From Hysterangium stoloniferum (lineage: Eukaryota; Basidiomycota; Agaricomycetes; Hysterangiales; Hysterangiaceae): a DNA stretch of 64,000 bases. The stretch lies in the NCBI GenBank assembly GCA_015178975.1, contig WHVD01000144.1, positions 124,001-188,000 on the forward strand, given 5' to 3'. Below, one piece after another: positions 33,782 to 43,897 of this stretch (position 1 is the first letter of the stretch; every line of letters starts with the position of its first letter). The notes beneath the pieces were generated by a model, which did no database searches, was not told where the DNA came from, and saw only the letters and a list, made by a program, of their open reading frames with translations. Made by a program: the position numbers and the translations under genes.

Positions 33782-36651
33782 CTGATGGATCCAACTTCGG
33801 GGTGAAAGTGCTCGTATCCGGGGGGACTCTCCTACCGTCGAGTAAGTCAGTTGATTAAAAACTAACGAGGGAATCCTCACATGTTCCATGTTCTACTTCT
33901 AGCATTGTTACCATTCACGGCCTGGACGGGCATCGTGAGGCATCCTTCACGGCCACAGTATTCTCTGGCTTCGTGATCTATTACCGGATACCCTTCCCAA
34001 TGTGAGGATTCTGACCTACGGCTATGATGCACGCACTCCTGGCGTGAATCGTTCCAACCAAGCTCTCTATTACTTATCCATTGACTTCATCACTAAATTG
34101 TCTAGTTTCAGAGTGTATACAAATACAGATGTATGTTATTGGCCTTGAGCAAATGAAGGGGTCTCGATGATTGATTTTTTTTTAGGCAAGGCCACTGATC
34201 TTCATCGCCCATAGTTTCGGGGGCATAATGCTGAAAAAAGTATGTCAAAGTCTTCGATAACCCACTCCCCGAAACCTTATTCTCGGATTTTTAAGGCTCT
34301 TATACATGCAAATGCGACCCATATTAAACACCTACCTGCCCACAAAGCTGTTGAAGTGTCCACCTATGGTATCATTTACTTGGGGACACCTCACCAAGGG
34401 ATTGATCTTACCGACTGGACGTGATCACTTTTGAGATCCTTTTCAATTACTTCTCAGGCCAATGGCCCAATTATGAAACACTTGGGGTTGCATTCTGAAA
34501 CGTTACAACAACTGATGGCTGAATACACTGTCATCAGTGGCAGATTTCAAACTGTCTTTTGCTATGAGACTTATGATACTCTGGGACTGGGTGCAACAGG
34601 TGTAAGTAGTTTTCTAAATTTCCTGAAGTCCTTTTAATATTTTTAATCAAATCATTCAAGCATGTCCCTGTCATCTCTGCTGTTGTCCAGGGGTCTGTTA
34701 ATACTGAGGTCATTGCAATCCACAAGGATCACTTGGGACTGGCCCATTTTTCCTCAGTATTTGACAATGAATATAGTATTCTTACTCAGCACCTTCTACT
34801 AATGGCCAGGCAGGCACCAGCTGTTATTCTCAAACATTGGGAAATACACAGTCTGACTTTGTGCAAAGGCTATCAGTGGTCCAACAACCCTGGTATGATG
34901 ATTTATATCTCAGCAAGTATGATGAATTAAATAAATCTTCAGAGACCAAGGAACTCCGTCTAGATATTTATAAATGGTTATCTGCGCCAGATCCATCAAG
35001 TCATTTAAATGCTGCAAAAGAGCAGTGCATGGCAAACACAGGGTCTTGGTTTATCAATGGTGCACAGTTCACAAAATGGAAGGAAGGTATTAACCAATGT
35101 CTCTGGATCTATGGTTGCTGTATGTTTAATTACTTTTGTGGGTTGCTCCTACTTTAATATTCAATTATAGCAGGATCTGGTAAAACAATTTTATGGTGAT
35201 TTTATATCTTTATCTCCAAAAGAAACACATTAGCTGAAAATTGGCTCTTAACTGTAGTTCATCAATCATTGGCAACATTCAAAACCTCTGTGATAATCAC
35301 CCATTACAAGCTGTAGTGTACTTTTTTTTTTATTCTAGAGACTCACAACAGGCCTTTCAATCACATCACAACTTAGTCAAATCTCTCATAAAGCAACTGA
35401 TCTCAGTCTGCTTTGATCTTCCAAACTGTGTAGTTCAGATCTATAAAAATGGCATCCAACAACCATCGCTCATGGATCTTGAAAAAACACTTTGTAATTT
35501 GCTTGCCCTGTTCAATCAGGTTTATATAATTTTGGATGCACTTGATGAATGCTCAGGATATCTGAGAGTACTCAAATGGCTGAAAGAGTTACTTGTTCAA
35601 AGTGGCTTGAAACTGCATATTCTAGTGACAACTCGGCCTCAAGAGTCTATTTGAAGGGAGTTAGATATTATGGGTTCGGAGTACTTGTCACTGCATGAGC
35701 AGCATGCCAATGATGATATTGCTTTCTATATTCAGACTACATTAAAGACACAAACTTTATTTTCATCAATGGATCAAAGTCTTCATCAGAATATTTTTGG
35801 AACACTCAATGATTTGGCAGAAGGCATGTAAGTGACATATTTATTTTCATTTTCTGTAACATTCTAATATTGACATTCAAACTTTGTTTCAGGTTCAGAT
35901 GGGTAGCCTTGCAACTTGAGGAGCTCTCTACCTGCTATAGTGATGGGGACCTAGAAGGCCAGCTGGGAAGACTGCCTGCCACTCTAGATGAAACATACAG
36001 CAGGATAATAGAGAAGATTCCCAAGAGACTGCAAGAAGATGCCTTAAGATTCTTAGACTGGCTGGCCTTTTCTTTTGAGCCCTTGACAAGCAGAGAGTTG
36101 GTTCAAATAATAGGAATAAATATGGATTATAAGATTGGTGGTACAACTTCTCCCTTTAATTCCCAAAATGTATATCGTGATCCAAATGACATTCTCAGTG
36201 TCTGCAGTGGTCTTGTTCTTCACTTAGGAGGTGGGTATTATAAGATGTGTAATGATTAGAAGAATGTGATATAAATTAACCCTTAGATAAAATCAAATTA
36301 GCACATTTTTCAGTGAAGGAGTATCTAATGGATAGTTCCATTATAGGAAGATATTCAAGTATTCACCTTGAAGTGCAATTATCACACAGTCACATAGCTA
36401 AGGTGTTTAATCTATTTGCTGCAGTTTCAGGACCTTTTGACTCCATCTACAAGAAATGAACAGAATATTGAAGAGGATCATCACTTGACAAGATACAGTG
36501 GCACTTGGTGGATTGCACATACAAAGTTGGTGGAAGTGATTCATTGAAAAATCATCATACTTTGATAATGAAGGTTTTTGAAGAGAGAAGCCAGCAATTT
36601 GAACTTTGGAGGAAAATTTGGATTGATAGTGAGTGGAAGGAAGGAAGGTAG

Positions 36652-37525
36652 TTGGCACCAACAATGATACCATTAGGTCTAGCCACATACAATGGCTTTT
36701 GTGATGTGACCACAGCTTTGCTAGGAAGTGGTGCTGATCCCAACATCCAGATCCAGGGAGGTCACTATGACACAGCACTTGTAGCAGCAGCATCTGGGAG
36801 TCACATAGAAGTAGTCCAGGCCCTCCTTACCCATGGTGCTGATCCCAATGCCCAGGGAAGTCATTATGGTACAGCACTTGAAACAGCTGCATACTGGGGC
36901 CACATAGAAATAGTCTGGGCCCTCCTTGCCCATGGTGCTGATCCCAATGTCCAGGGAGGGCATTATGGCACAGCACTTGCAGCAGCAGCATCTGGGAGTC
37001 ACATGGAAGTGATCCAGGCCCTCCTTGCCCATAATGCTGATCCCAATGTTCAGAGAGGTCATTATGGCACAGCACTTACAGTAGCATCATACAAGGGTGA
37101 CATGGAAGTGGTCCAGGCCCTCCTTGCCCATGGTGCTGATCCCAATGTCCAGGAAGGTCATTATGGCACACCACTAGCAGCAGCAGCATCTGGAAGTCAC
37201 ATGGAGGTGGTCCAGGCTCTTCTTGCCCATGGTGCTGATCCAAATATCCAGATATATCATTATGGCACAACACTTGCAGCAGCATCATACAAGGATCAGA
37301 CGCAAGTCGTCCAGGTCCTCCTTGTCCATGGTGCTGATCCCAATTTCCAGGCAGGTCATTATGGCACAGCACTTGCAGCAGCAGCATCTGGGAATCACAA
37401 GGAAGTGGTCCAGGCACTCCTTACCCATGGTGCTGATCCCAATGTCCAGGCAGATCATTATGGCACAGCACTTGCAGCAGCAGCATCTGGGAATCACATG
37501 GAAGTGGTCCAGGCCCTCCTTAGCC
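36652..37525 (+). repeat. Ankyrin repeat array with near-identical 99-bp units
   Basis: About nine ankyrin repeats of 33 residues with the consensus HYGTALAAAASGSHMEVVQ followed by ALLAHGADPNVQ. Neighbouring units are very similar at DNA level, so the array is likely homogenised by unequal exchange, as known for fungal NLR repeat domains. Large minus-strand frames here are shadows of the repeats. The array is cut by a family C LTR fragment. Confidence 0.88.
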
Positions 37526-37796
37526 ATCGTTCAAGTTATCGCTCAAGTTATCGCATTGGAAACTGTTGGTCTCCTGATGCTGACATATGCTTTCGTGGTG
37601 ATCAAACTCCATTTATGCCCCATCAAAATATACTTGTACTATCTGGTTAAACTCTGATACGTCCCTTTTTTATGATGATCCATTCTACTCCTATGTTTCA
37701 CATATGTCTATATATACTTGTAACCCTCAGACTATTTCCTTCCGATTGGTCCCATCAGCCTACCAACATTAGTCAGTTTTCAGTTCTTAACAAAGG
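37526..37796 (+). mobile_element. LTR fragment, family C (copy C3)
   Basis: About 270 bp matching the middle of copies C1 and C2 (landmarks GATGCTGACATATGC, GTGATCAAACTCC, GATGATCCATTCTA) and ending TTCTTAACA like C1. The first 100 bp and a central part are missing. It begins directly in the ankyrin array and closes the NLR frame. Confidence 0.7.
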
Positions 37797-38401
37797 TGGC
37801 AACACCATCGGAGTCCAATGATGAAGAGGGCAGGGAGGATGAGGAGGAGGTGCCAGGGCCTTTGAGCTTTAAAGTATATTCAGACTTCTATTATCTAGTT
37901 TTTTCCTAATTTTTTTCAGTTATAGAAACCAAAATAGGCCTCCAAGGTGGGGCCTGAAAACAATCCAAAGTGCAATTGATGCACTACCCAAGGTCAGACT
38001 TGCCATCCACAGGCCAATGGTCAGGGCCGCACATGCCAAGAGTGTACCCATCAAAAACTTGGTTGCATTTTCCTGGATACCAATGGGAACAGGCCCTATC
38101 AAGAGCAGCAGGCAGACACATTGGAGGAGCAAAATTGACTCCTACACACATACTTCTTGGAAACAAGTCAGTTCCGACACGTACAACTGTGACAACAAGT
38201 GCTGTTTACTGAACAACTGTGATTATTGGGCTTGGGGGTGGAGAAACAGACCAGCATCATAGAGTATATCAGAGGACAACTGGAACAGTATTTAGAAGTG
38301 TCAAGTCCTGAAGAAGCTGGGCCAGGGTTTGAGACATCAGAGAAGGGAGGTGAGAAGGAGGTGTTAATGGCCATCAGTGTAGGGGAAAACTCGGAGGCCG
38401 G
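37797..38401 (+). other. Coding-like remnant, unidentified
   Basis: Frames with coding character: ESNDEEGREDEEEVPGP (37815-37865), followed by a possible intron ending TTTTTTTCAG, then RPPRWGLKTIQSAIDALPKV and later VIIGLGVEKQTSIIEYI. Continuity is broken by stops. Could be the true 3' part of the NLR gene or an unrelated gene or element gag; not resolved. Confidence 0.25.
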
Positions 38402-39640
38402 TGTGAGGTATCAGCATTATCTCGTAAGGTTCTCTTAATTTGCTTTGAATTAATTAATATTTTCTCAAATTTATTGTATTTTTATTATATTTCTATTGTG
38501 AAATATAAGGCCTAGTTCCTTTTAACTTTGCATAATAATAGCATATATGAGCTCATATAATGCTATTATATCTTGGTTAATTTATTATAATTTTTAACTA
38601 ATTATTTATATTTTATTTACTTAGTTATTGCTTTTCGGCACATTGCTTGCTCCAATGTGCACATTTTTGGAGTCATGTGACTTATTAGATAAGCCTCCGA
38701 CTCGGGATATCATACAGTCACGAATGTGACTGTAACAACATACTCGAGTCATTATTTGATTCCACTGACTCAGCAATTGCTTCCATCCCGGGACCACGGC
38801 CTTGAACCTTCATGTTCAAGCAAAAGGTTGGAATCCTTGTCTCAGAGAGGGAGTCATAAGATAAATAAAGGGTAAAAAATAAGTAGAATATGAGGTCATT
38901 ATGACCTAAATAATGACCTCATAAAATAAATAAATAGTTAATTATTTAGTTATCAAAATGTATATAAGGAGGGCCAAGTTTCCAATAAAATCAATCTTAT
39001 CATACATATTTTACTGCACCAGCATTGAGCTTATCCCTTCATCCTAAGGACAAATATAGCCTTAGTCTGATATACTTACTGCAAGCACCTACACTTGCAT
39101 ATTCTGGAATTCTTTGTCATCTCTCTTGAACTTAGCTTCACAACAACTCTTAGGCTTATTAAATCCTTAATGAATCTAAGAAGACTCTTACTGAAATCCC
39201 TGCCAACACTTGGATTATTCAAGGCCCATCCCTTAAGCTAGTGAATTAATCAAGTACAAGCACACAAGAAAATCCGACATAAATTATCTTCTCTATTAAT
39301 AAATTATTTAACTCTTTGGTAAATATCTATTAATAGTTACAAATAAGCATACAAGAATATGAAGCTTTATATCAAGTCTCTGCTAAGTTACTGCACATAT
39401 ACTCAGCTTCTAGCCCCTATTCTCAAGGAATAGTTGTTTATTTGCTAAAAGAGTTACATATTGTTCTTTTGAACCTTTCAATAATTAAAATAAACATTGA
39501 TTTGAGTTGTTTAAGCTTAATAGCACAGCTCAATAATCTATCAGTATTTAAATTACTGGACCTTTGCTTATTTTATTGTTGAAGCTCTGTAACACTAGCA
39601 TATATTGGGCTATCTGAGAGAAACCCCTAAATACATTATA
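38402..39640 (+). mobile_element. Solo LTR, family E (copy E2)
   Basis: 1239 bp starting TGTGAGGTATC and ending ACATTATA, matching E1 at both ends. Flanks GCCGG and GCCAG form a 5-bp duplication with one mismatch. TATA-like TATATAAG at 38961. Confidence 0.8.
38961..38968 (+). promoter_or_regulatory. TATA-box-like site in LTR E2
   Basis: TATATAAG followed by GAGGGCC, in the same context as 6448-6455 in LTR E1. Confidence 0.4.
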
Positions 39641-39663
39641 GCCAGGGAAGAAGGGGAGGTCAG

Positions 39664-40157
39664 TGTCACGAATGTACAAGCTCAAATTTCGATAATATTC
39701 AATTTAATATTTCTTCAACATTTCTTCGACATTCATTTGACATTCCGACTCAATTTCCGACTCGACTTCCGACTCAACTATTCTTCGACAATATCTTCGA
39801 CAATCTCGAATATCTTCGACTTGTCTCAGGTTGATGTCATTGATGATTTCACTTTGATATCATATTATCATCATAGGTAAATGATATATAGTATGTATAT
39901 AAGGGCAATGATAGGAACGAAGGAAGTCAGTCAGAAAACCTGTATTATATTATATTATTACTGTATTATATAATCGCCGAACTTTTCTGAGTCCTTCTTT
40001 GACTTAATTATTCGTGAGCCTCTGTGTCCTATCTTTGCCTCACACTTTATCAACAGGACGAATTAATACTTCATCAAATGAGGCATCTTTATTCAATATT
40101 GTTGAATATTCTTCAATTGTTTATTCGACTTTATTGAGTAAAATTCGATTCGTGACA
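39664..40157 (+). mobile_element. Solo LTR, family D
   Basis: 494 bp with strong inverted ends TGTCACGAAT and ATTCGTGACA and a perfect 5-bp duplication GTCAG (39659-39663 and 40158-40162). Carries TTCCGACTC repeats (about 39744-39775) and a TATATAAG-like site near 39895. Orientation is not certain because the ends are symmetrical. Confidence 0.88.
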
Positions 40158-40308
40158 GTCAGAGAGGAGACTTTAGATAATTGAATATAATGGTTTTAAA
40201 CAAAACAAACAAAACAAAAAATGAAAACATAAGACATAGTTGGAAACAGGGGTCAGATACCACATGAAAATCTATGGAGAACCTAAGGGACCGGGCTTGT
40301 TTGGGTAT

Positions 40309-40934
40309 TGTTAAGTACCGTGTCGGAACTTATTCTGGAACTATCAGAAAGTCACCGGGAAGTCGGAAACTATTAGATAGGGTCAGGACGTCGGCTTCAG
40401 CTTATGTGCTGCACCTCTACGCAAACGCTCAATGTCCTTAATTTCGGAGGTGAGACTTATGAAGGAAGATACAGATATTCAGAGTTCCGAAGAGTTCCGA
40501 ATATCGAGCGTACAGAAAGACGGGAGAAGGAATAAGAAACTAAGTCGATATCAGATCTAAGGTAAAGTACAAATTTGCGGAAACTAATATAAGTCTTCTC
40601 GTTATTGTACTACAAACTAAGACCATAATAAGACGGAAACGGAAATAATCTTAAAACGGAAATACAATAAGACATATTGGGGACACAATATTCCGTAACG
40701 GGAATATAATAAACAAACGAGTGAATACTTGTCAACGGACAATTACCAAATGCAGAACAAGGGAAGAATGCGAATGATACGGTAACTATGATGTTCTGTA
40801 GTCAGAGATCGGAAGTCAGAAGTGGGAGATCGGAAGTCAGAAGTGGGAGATCGGAAGTCAGAAGTGGGAGATTGGAAGTCAGAAGTGGGAGATCGGAAGT
40901 CAAATATTGAAACATCTGGGAACGGGTCGTCACA
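40309..40934 (-). mobile_element. Solo LTR inside chromovirus 2
   Basis: 626 bp, TGTTAAGTACCG to GTCGTCACA on the plus strand, with a perfect 5-bp duplication GGTAT (40304-40308 and 40935-40939). Contains the shared core motif (minus strand, about 40385-40421) and a 21-bp minisatellite (40801-40905). Confidence 0.88.
40801..40905 (-). repeat. 21-bp minisatellite within a solo LTR
   Basis: Five near-identical tandem units of AGATCGGAAGTCAGAAGTGG plus one base. The open frame reading through it is an artefact of the repeat. Confidence 0.85.
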
Positions 40935-41456
40935 GGTATGCTTGATGAAAACCTAAAACAATTTCTGACACATTGCCAAGCTCTGTGGCTAGGATCCATG
41001 AAGTTTCTTCATCTGTACCTTCATAACCAGTCCATTTGACCAAATAAAGTAACTTGCATGAGCATTGGTGATTGTCAATCTTGGAGTCTAGGATTTCTGA
41101 TATCTCAAATTCAGGTTCTCCATCAATAATCACTGGTGGTGGTGGTTGTATGCAATCCAGTGTAGTGTTAGCAACATGTGGTTCTAACATAGATACATAC
41201 ATGAAATACTGGGTGCACTGCACGCATGTTGTCAGGAAGCCGAGAGTCCATGAAAATGTGCTGGCTTGTGCTATAACTTCAAAAGGACCTAAATATTTTT
41301 CAAAGATCTTTTTGGAAGGTCTAGTGGTTTGGAAACACTCAGCTTTAATGAATACTCAGTCTCTGATCTTGAAGTCAGGAGGTGGAAGTTGATTCTTATT
41401 TGCAGACCATTGGTATCATTCTTGGGCCATTGCAATAGTTTTTTGAAGTTCTTGAA

Positions 41457-42650
41457 GGCGTGAGTTGAAGTGAGTGTGCACCATGGTGCATCTATTCTTC
41501 GATGATGTGAATTTATGTACCTATGAAACGGGGGATGTCACTTGCCGGTTTCTAGCATCAATCTGTCTGGATGAATTGCTTTGACGACGTCAAGATTTTC
41601 CTTCGTTTTCATTGAGCAACCATTCACTCTGCAGGTAGTAATGCAAGCCTTATTAGAACCTTAGTCTTTGTTTTTGAAAAATAATTTTCTCACGATACAT
41701 GAAAGCCCATCGCCATCTGACATTCAGAGAAAGTCGACGGTAAAATATCGTGGGTGTTAATACTGTCAGAGTGGCGACTTACCACTTCCTCAAGTTCAGA
41801 GACCGAGCCTGTAAATGAGTGGACAACACCTCCATTTGCACCTACTTTCCGGCCACCGTCATCACCGAATCCCTCTTCTTTAAGAATCTTGACGAAATCA
41901 TCGTGAGCTGCTCGAGAATGCAAAAATAATGGGAGGCGATATTTCTTGGCTAGAGATAATTGCACTCCTACAGTTCACAATATTCAATCAAACCGTTTGA
42001 TAAATGGCCATGAAGTACGCACGAAAATACTTCTGTTGAGTTTCAGGTGGCGCAAATGTGTTCGGTCATAATCTTGAAACTTCACGGTTAGCTCCAACAT
42101 ATGAATGATTGAATAGACGTCGACAGACCGAGACCACACTCCCCCACGGCAACTACCCGACCAACGCCCTTGAGGTTTTGAGAAATGAGTTGGTCAAGGG
42201 CAGCGAGATAGGCATCGGGCCCAGCGCGGAATTTTTCAAAATCGGATGATCTAGTTGGGTGGCATCCAACAGTAGCGTATACCTCTTTGATTATTAACGG
42301 CATAAGCTAATTGCTTATTTGAGTATAATAAGAGCAGATGTATTTACTTAGTTGTTTAGCGAGTCTGAGTGCTTCACTCGATTCGTGGAGACTTCCGCCG
42401 GTAATAATCATGCTCTTCACTCCTGCGGCCTCAGAGCGTTTCATGACCTCAGCTAAGTCATCTGAAAATTATTATTATTAATTCGCTAGTTTTCCAGTTA
42501 TATTTACGCATTTTTCAAACCGTCGTGCTTGCGATTACCGCGGTAAATACCCCGGAAAATTGGATCGGTGAGATTGACTATAAAATAAATTCTGACAGAT
42601 AAAGACGATTACCATGAGCGCCGAGTGCAGGGAATAACTTACCAGCAATA
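41457..42650 (-). pseudogene. TatD-family nuclease, N-terminal and central exons
   Basis: Metal-dependent DNase of the TatD amidohydrolase-like family. Minus-strand exons in order: NLTDPIFRGIYRGNRKHDG (about 42530), EVMKRSEAAGVKSMIITGGS (42345-42463), [10 protein letters not shown] and VVAVGECGL (42133-42285), the APPETQQKYF exon (about 42020-42055), LPLFLHSRAAHDDF and GVVHSFTGSVSELEE (41785-41970), MAMGFHVS, VNGCSMKTKENLDVV and RLMLET (about 41553-41718), then DAPWC and STHA (41457-41491). Metal-site histidines (HPT, LHSR, VHSF) and LETDAPWC are present. Introns are GT-AG; one begins GCAAGT. One T seems to be missing before the APPETQQKYF exon, a frame break. The sequence stops after STHA and chromovirus DNA follows; the C-terminus is at 26822-27079. 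Confidence 0.85.
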
Positions 42651-43160
42651 TCTAGTCACGAATAGCTGAAATAATCGGAACATGAGACAATCAGTATAGA
42701 TCATACCAATGAAGCTCAATTTTGCCACTGCTTCCGCGGCAGATCTGGCTGCGGCAGCTGGATTTGGAGCTATGACAATTGGCATTCAAAGAATCAAACA
42801 AGTAATAATAAAAGCCGTGAAAGGAGGAGTCGAAGGCAGTGCTTGTAAGTTGACTAAAAAGGTTATAGCTTATATAAGCCAAATAATTGGGATCAGGCTC
42901 GGAAGCAGTGATTCGAATTCAGGTCAATCACAGCTGCGGTGTTAGGATTATGGGAAAGTCGGACCAGTCCAAGGATACAAGTGCTGATACACCGACAATC
43001 TCCCTCTATGTTACCTCCGCACCAACGGAGTAGTTCGAGTAGCAACTTGAAGTAATCTACCGATTATGCATGCGAAACCGAATATTATATACCCCTTATA
43101 CACCATTTATAAGGTATATCATATATGGAGGATGTCTAAGCCTTACCCTAGATGTAATTT
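42651..43160. other. Intergenic stretch, no firm gene
   Basis: An alanine-rich plus-strand frame (42709-42945, MKLNFATASAADLAAAAG) is the only long frame. It has no supporting homology I can name and may be chance. The first exon of TatD should lie near 42640-42700 but its start was not resolved. Confidence 0.3.
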
Positions 43161-43190
43161 ACCTCTTTAGCAACTTCCGATTCTCATAAG

Positions 43191-43575
43191 GTGCTGGAGT
43201 GAGCTTTCGACAAAATTAGAACAGAAGCAAGAAAACTTCAATGACCTCAAAATCATGAATTCGCAATGGAGAATGGATGTTTTAATCGCTGCTGCGTACC
43301 TTTGTCCTATACCTCAATGCAATTCCAAGTCCCCTAATGGAGTCCCAGCCTTCCTGACACAGAAGGCATTTTACAAACATATCAATTACCACATTACTAG
43401 AACTAAAGCTCAACCCACTCCCACTCACTCTCCGGATGTTATGCTGGAGGAAGGGAAGACCGATATGATGTCCCTGGCTGACACGTACTTTTCTGACCAT
43501 CCCTTTTGGCGGCCGGAAGAGGTTGCCATCTTTCCTGATAGGGACCAAAAACTTGTTTGGTTGTTTCATCAGTAG
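43191..43575 (+). CDS. C2H2 zinc-finger relative (fourth family member), 3' part
   Basis: Frame open from about 43173 to the stop at 43573-43575. From MNSQWRMDVLIAAAYLCP it aligns with INSTSRRDILLAAVYTCP of the three proteins at 52.8-59.9 kb. It keeps the second finger-like unit (CPIPQC, then KHINYH) and the C-terminal block FWRPEEVAIFPDRDQKLVWLFHQ (cited in part), with the same LVW-Q ending. The first C2H2 finger is missing, so it is either a diverged paralog with an unread upstream exon or a fragment. It stands next to TatD, outside the triplicated segment. Confidence 0.55.
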
Positions 43576-43897
43576 AATCCTCTGTCTGTGTGCGTGGTTT
43601 GCCGTAGATATGGATGTGACTTGCGTGAAGAGGTCCTTTTATCTAAGTATGTTACAGTATGGGCACGAGCACACGCATGTGATATGACCGTCTACTATAT
43701 CTGGGAGACCACAGTTGACAAACAGTAGCCAACATGTATAAAAATGTTTGCTTCTTTGATGACACTTACTATCCGTCCTGCGGTCCTTCAAGAACCCCAA
43801 ATGATTCCTCTCACTATTGAACCCTAGATACAAATAGTAATCGGGTGTGTATTGTTAGATGTTAAACCATGACAACCAAAGCTTGGACCATAGATCC
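43576..43897. other. Intergenic stretch, nothing recognised
   Basis: 3' flank of the zinc-finger relative. No exon or repeat recognised. Confidence 0.3.

Larger units (their letters stand above)
32682..37525 (+). pseudogene. NLR-type gene: alpha/beta hydrolase - NACHT - ankyrin repeats, broken
   Basis: Fungal NOD-like receptor. ATG at 32682 (MSTILSPSTN) after CAAACATG-like context. The hydrolase region has VTIHGLDGH, LRDLLPDTLPNVRILTYGYDA and IFIAHSFGGIM with the nucleophile serine elbow (about 33904-34240), then HLPAHKAVEVSTYGIIYLGTP. NACHT: P-loop GCSGSGKT spread over an intron ending at about 35168, Walker B VYIILDALDEC (about 35522), LVTTRP, then FRWVALQLEEL and LAHFSVKEYLM (about 36300). 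Ankyrin repeats from 36652. GT-AG introns of about 50-70 nt are readable, e.g. 35828-35893 and near 36230-36283. Breaks: a solo LTR in exon 1 (32727-33781), in-frame TGA at 34423-34425 and 35652-35654, frame changes near 33950 and 36398, and loss of the 3' end at 37525. NLRs sense non-self in fungal heterokaryon incompatibility. Confidence 0.82.
40163..41456 (-). mobile_element. Chromovirus fossil 2, C-terminal portion, interrupted by a solo LTR
   Basis: Minus-strand remains of a Ty3/Gypsy element starting, at 41456, in the linker after the integrase core (LQELQKTIAM) and running through the GPFEVI segment and a chromodomain (EFEISEILDSKI then LYLVKWTGYEGTDEETSW, about 40940-41130). It is interrupted by the solo LTR at 40309-40934; the tail beyond (40163-40308) is AT-rich. 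It meets TatD coding sequence at 41457. It is the part lacking in the fossil at 24301-26821. Broken. Confidence 0.75.

Noticed and set aside
36721-37527. Long minus-strand frames over the ankyrin array
   Set aside because: They are repeats caused by the 99-bp units read backwards; the plus strand gives proper ankyrin repeats.
40802-40999. Minus-strand frame rich in LLTSDLP
   Set aside because: Direct translation of the 21-bp minisatellite.
42709-42945. Alanine-rich plus-strand frame as a gene
   Set aside because: It overlaps the expected 5' end of TatD on the other strand, lacks homology I can name, and could be chance.
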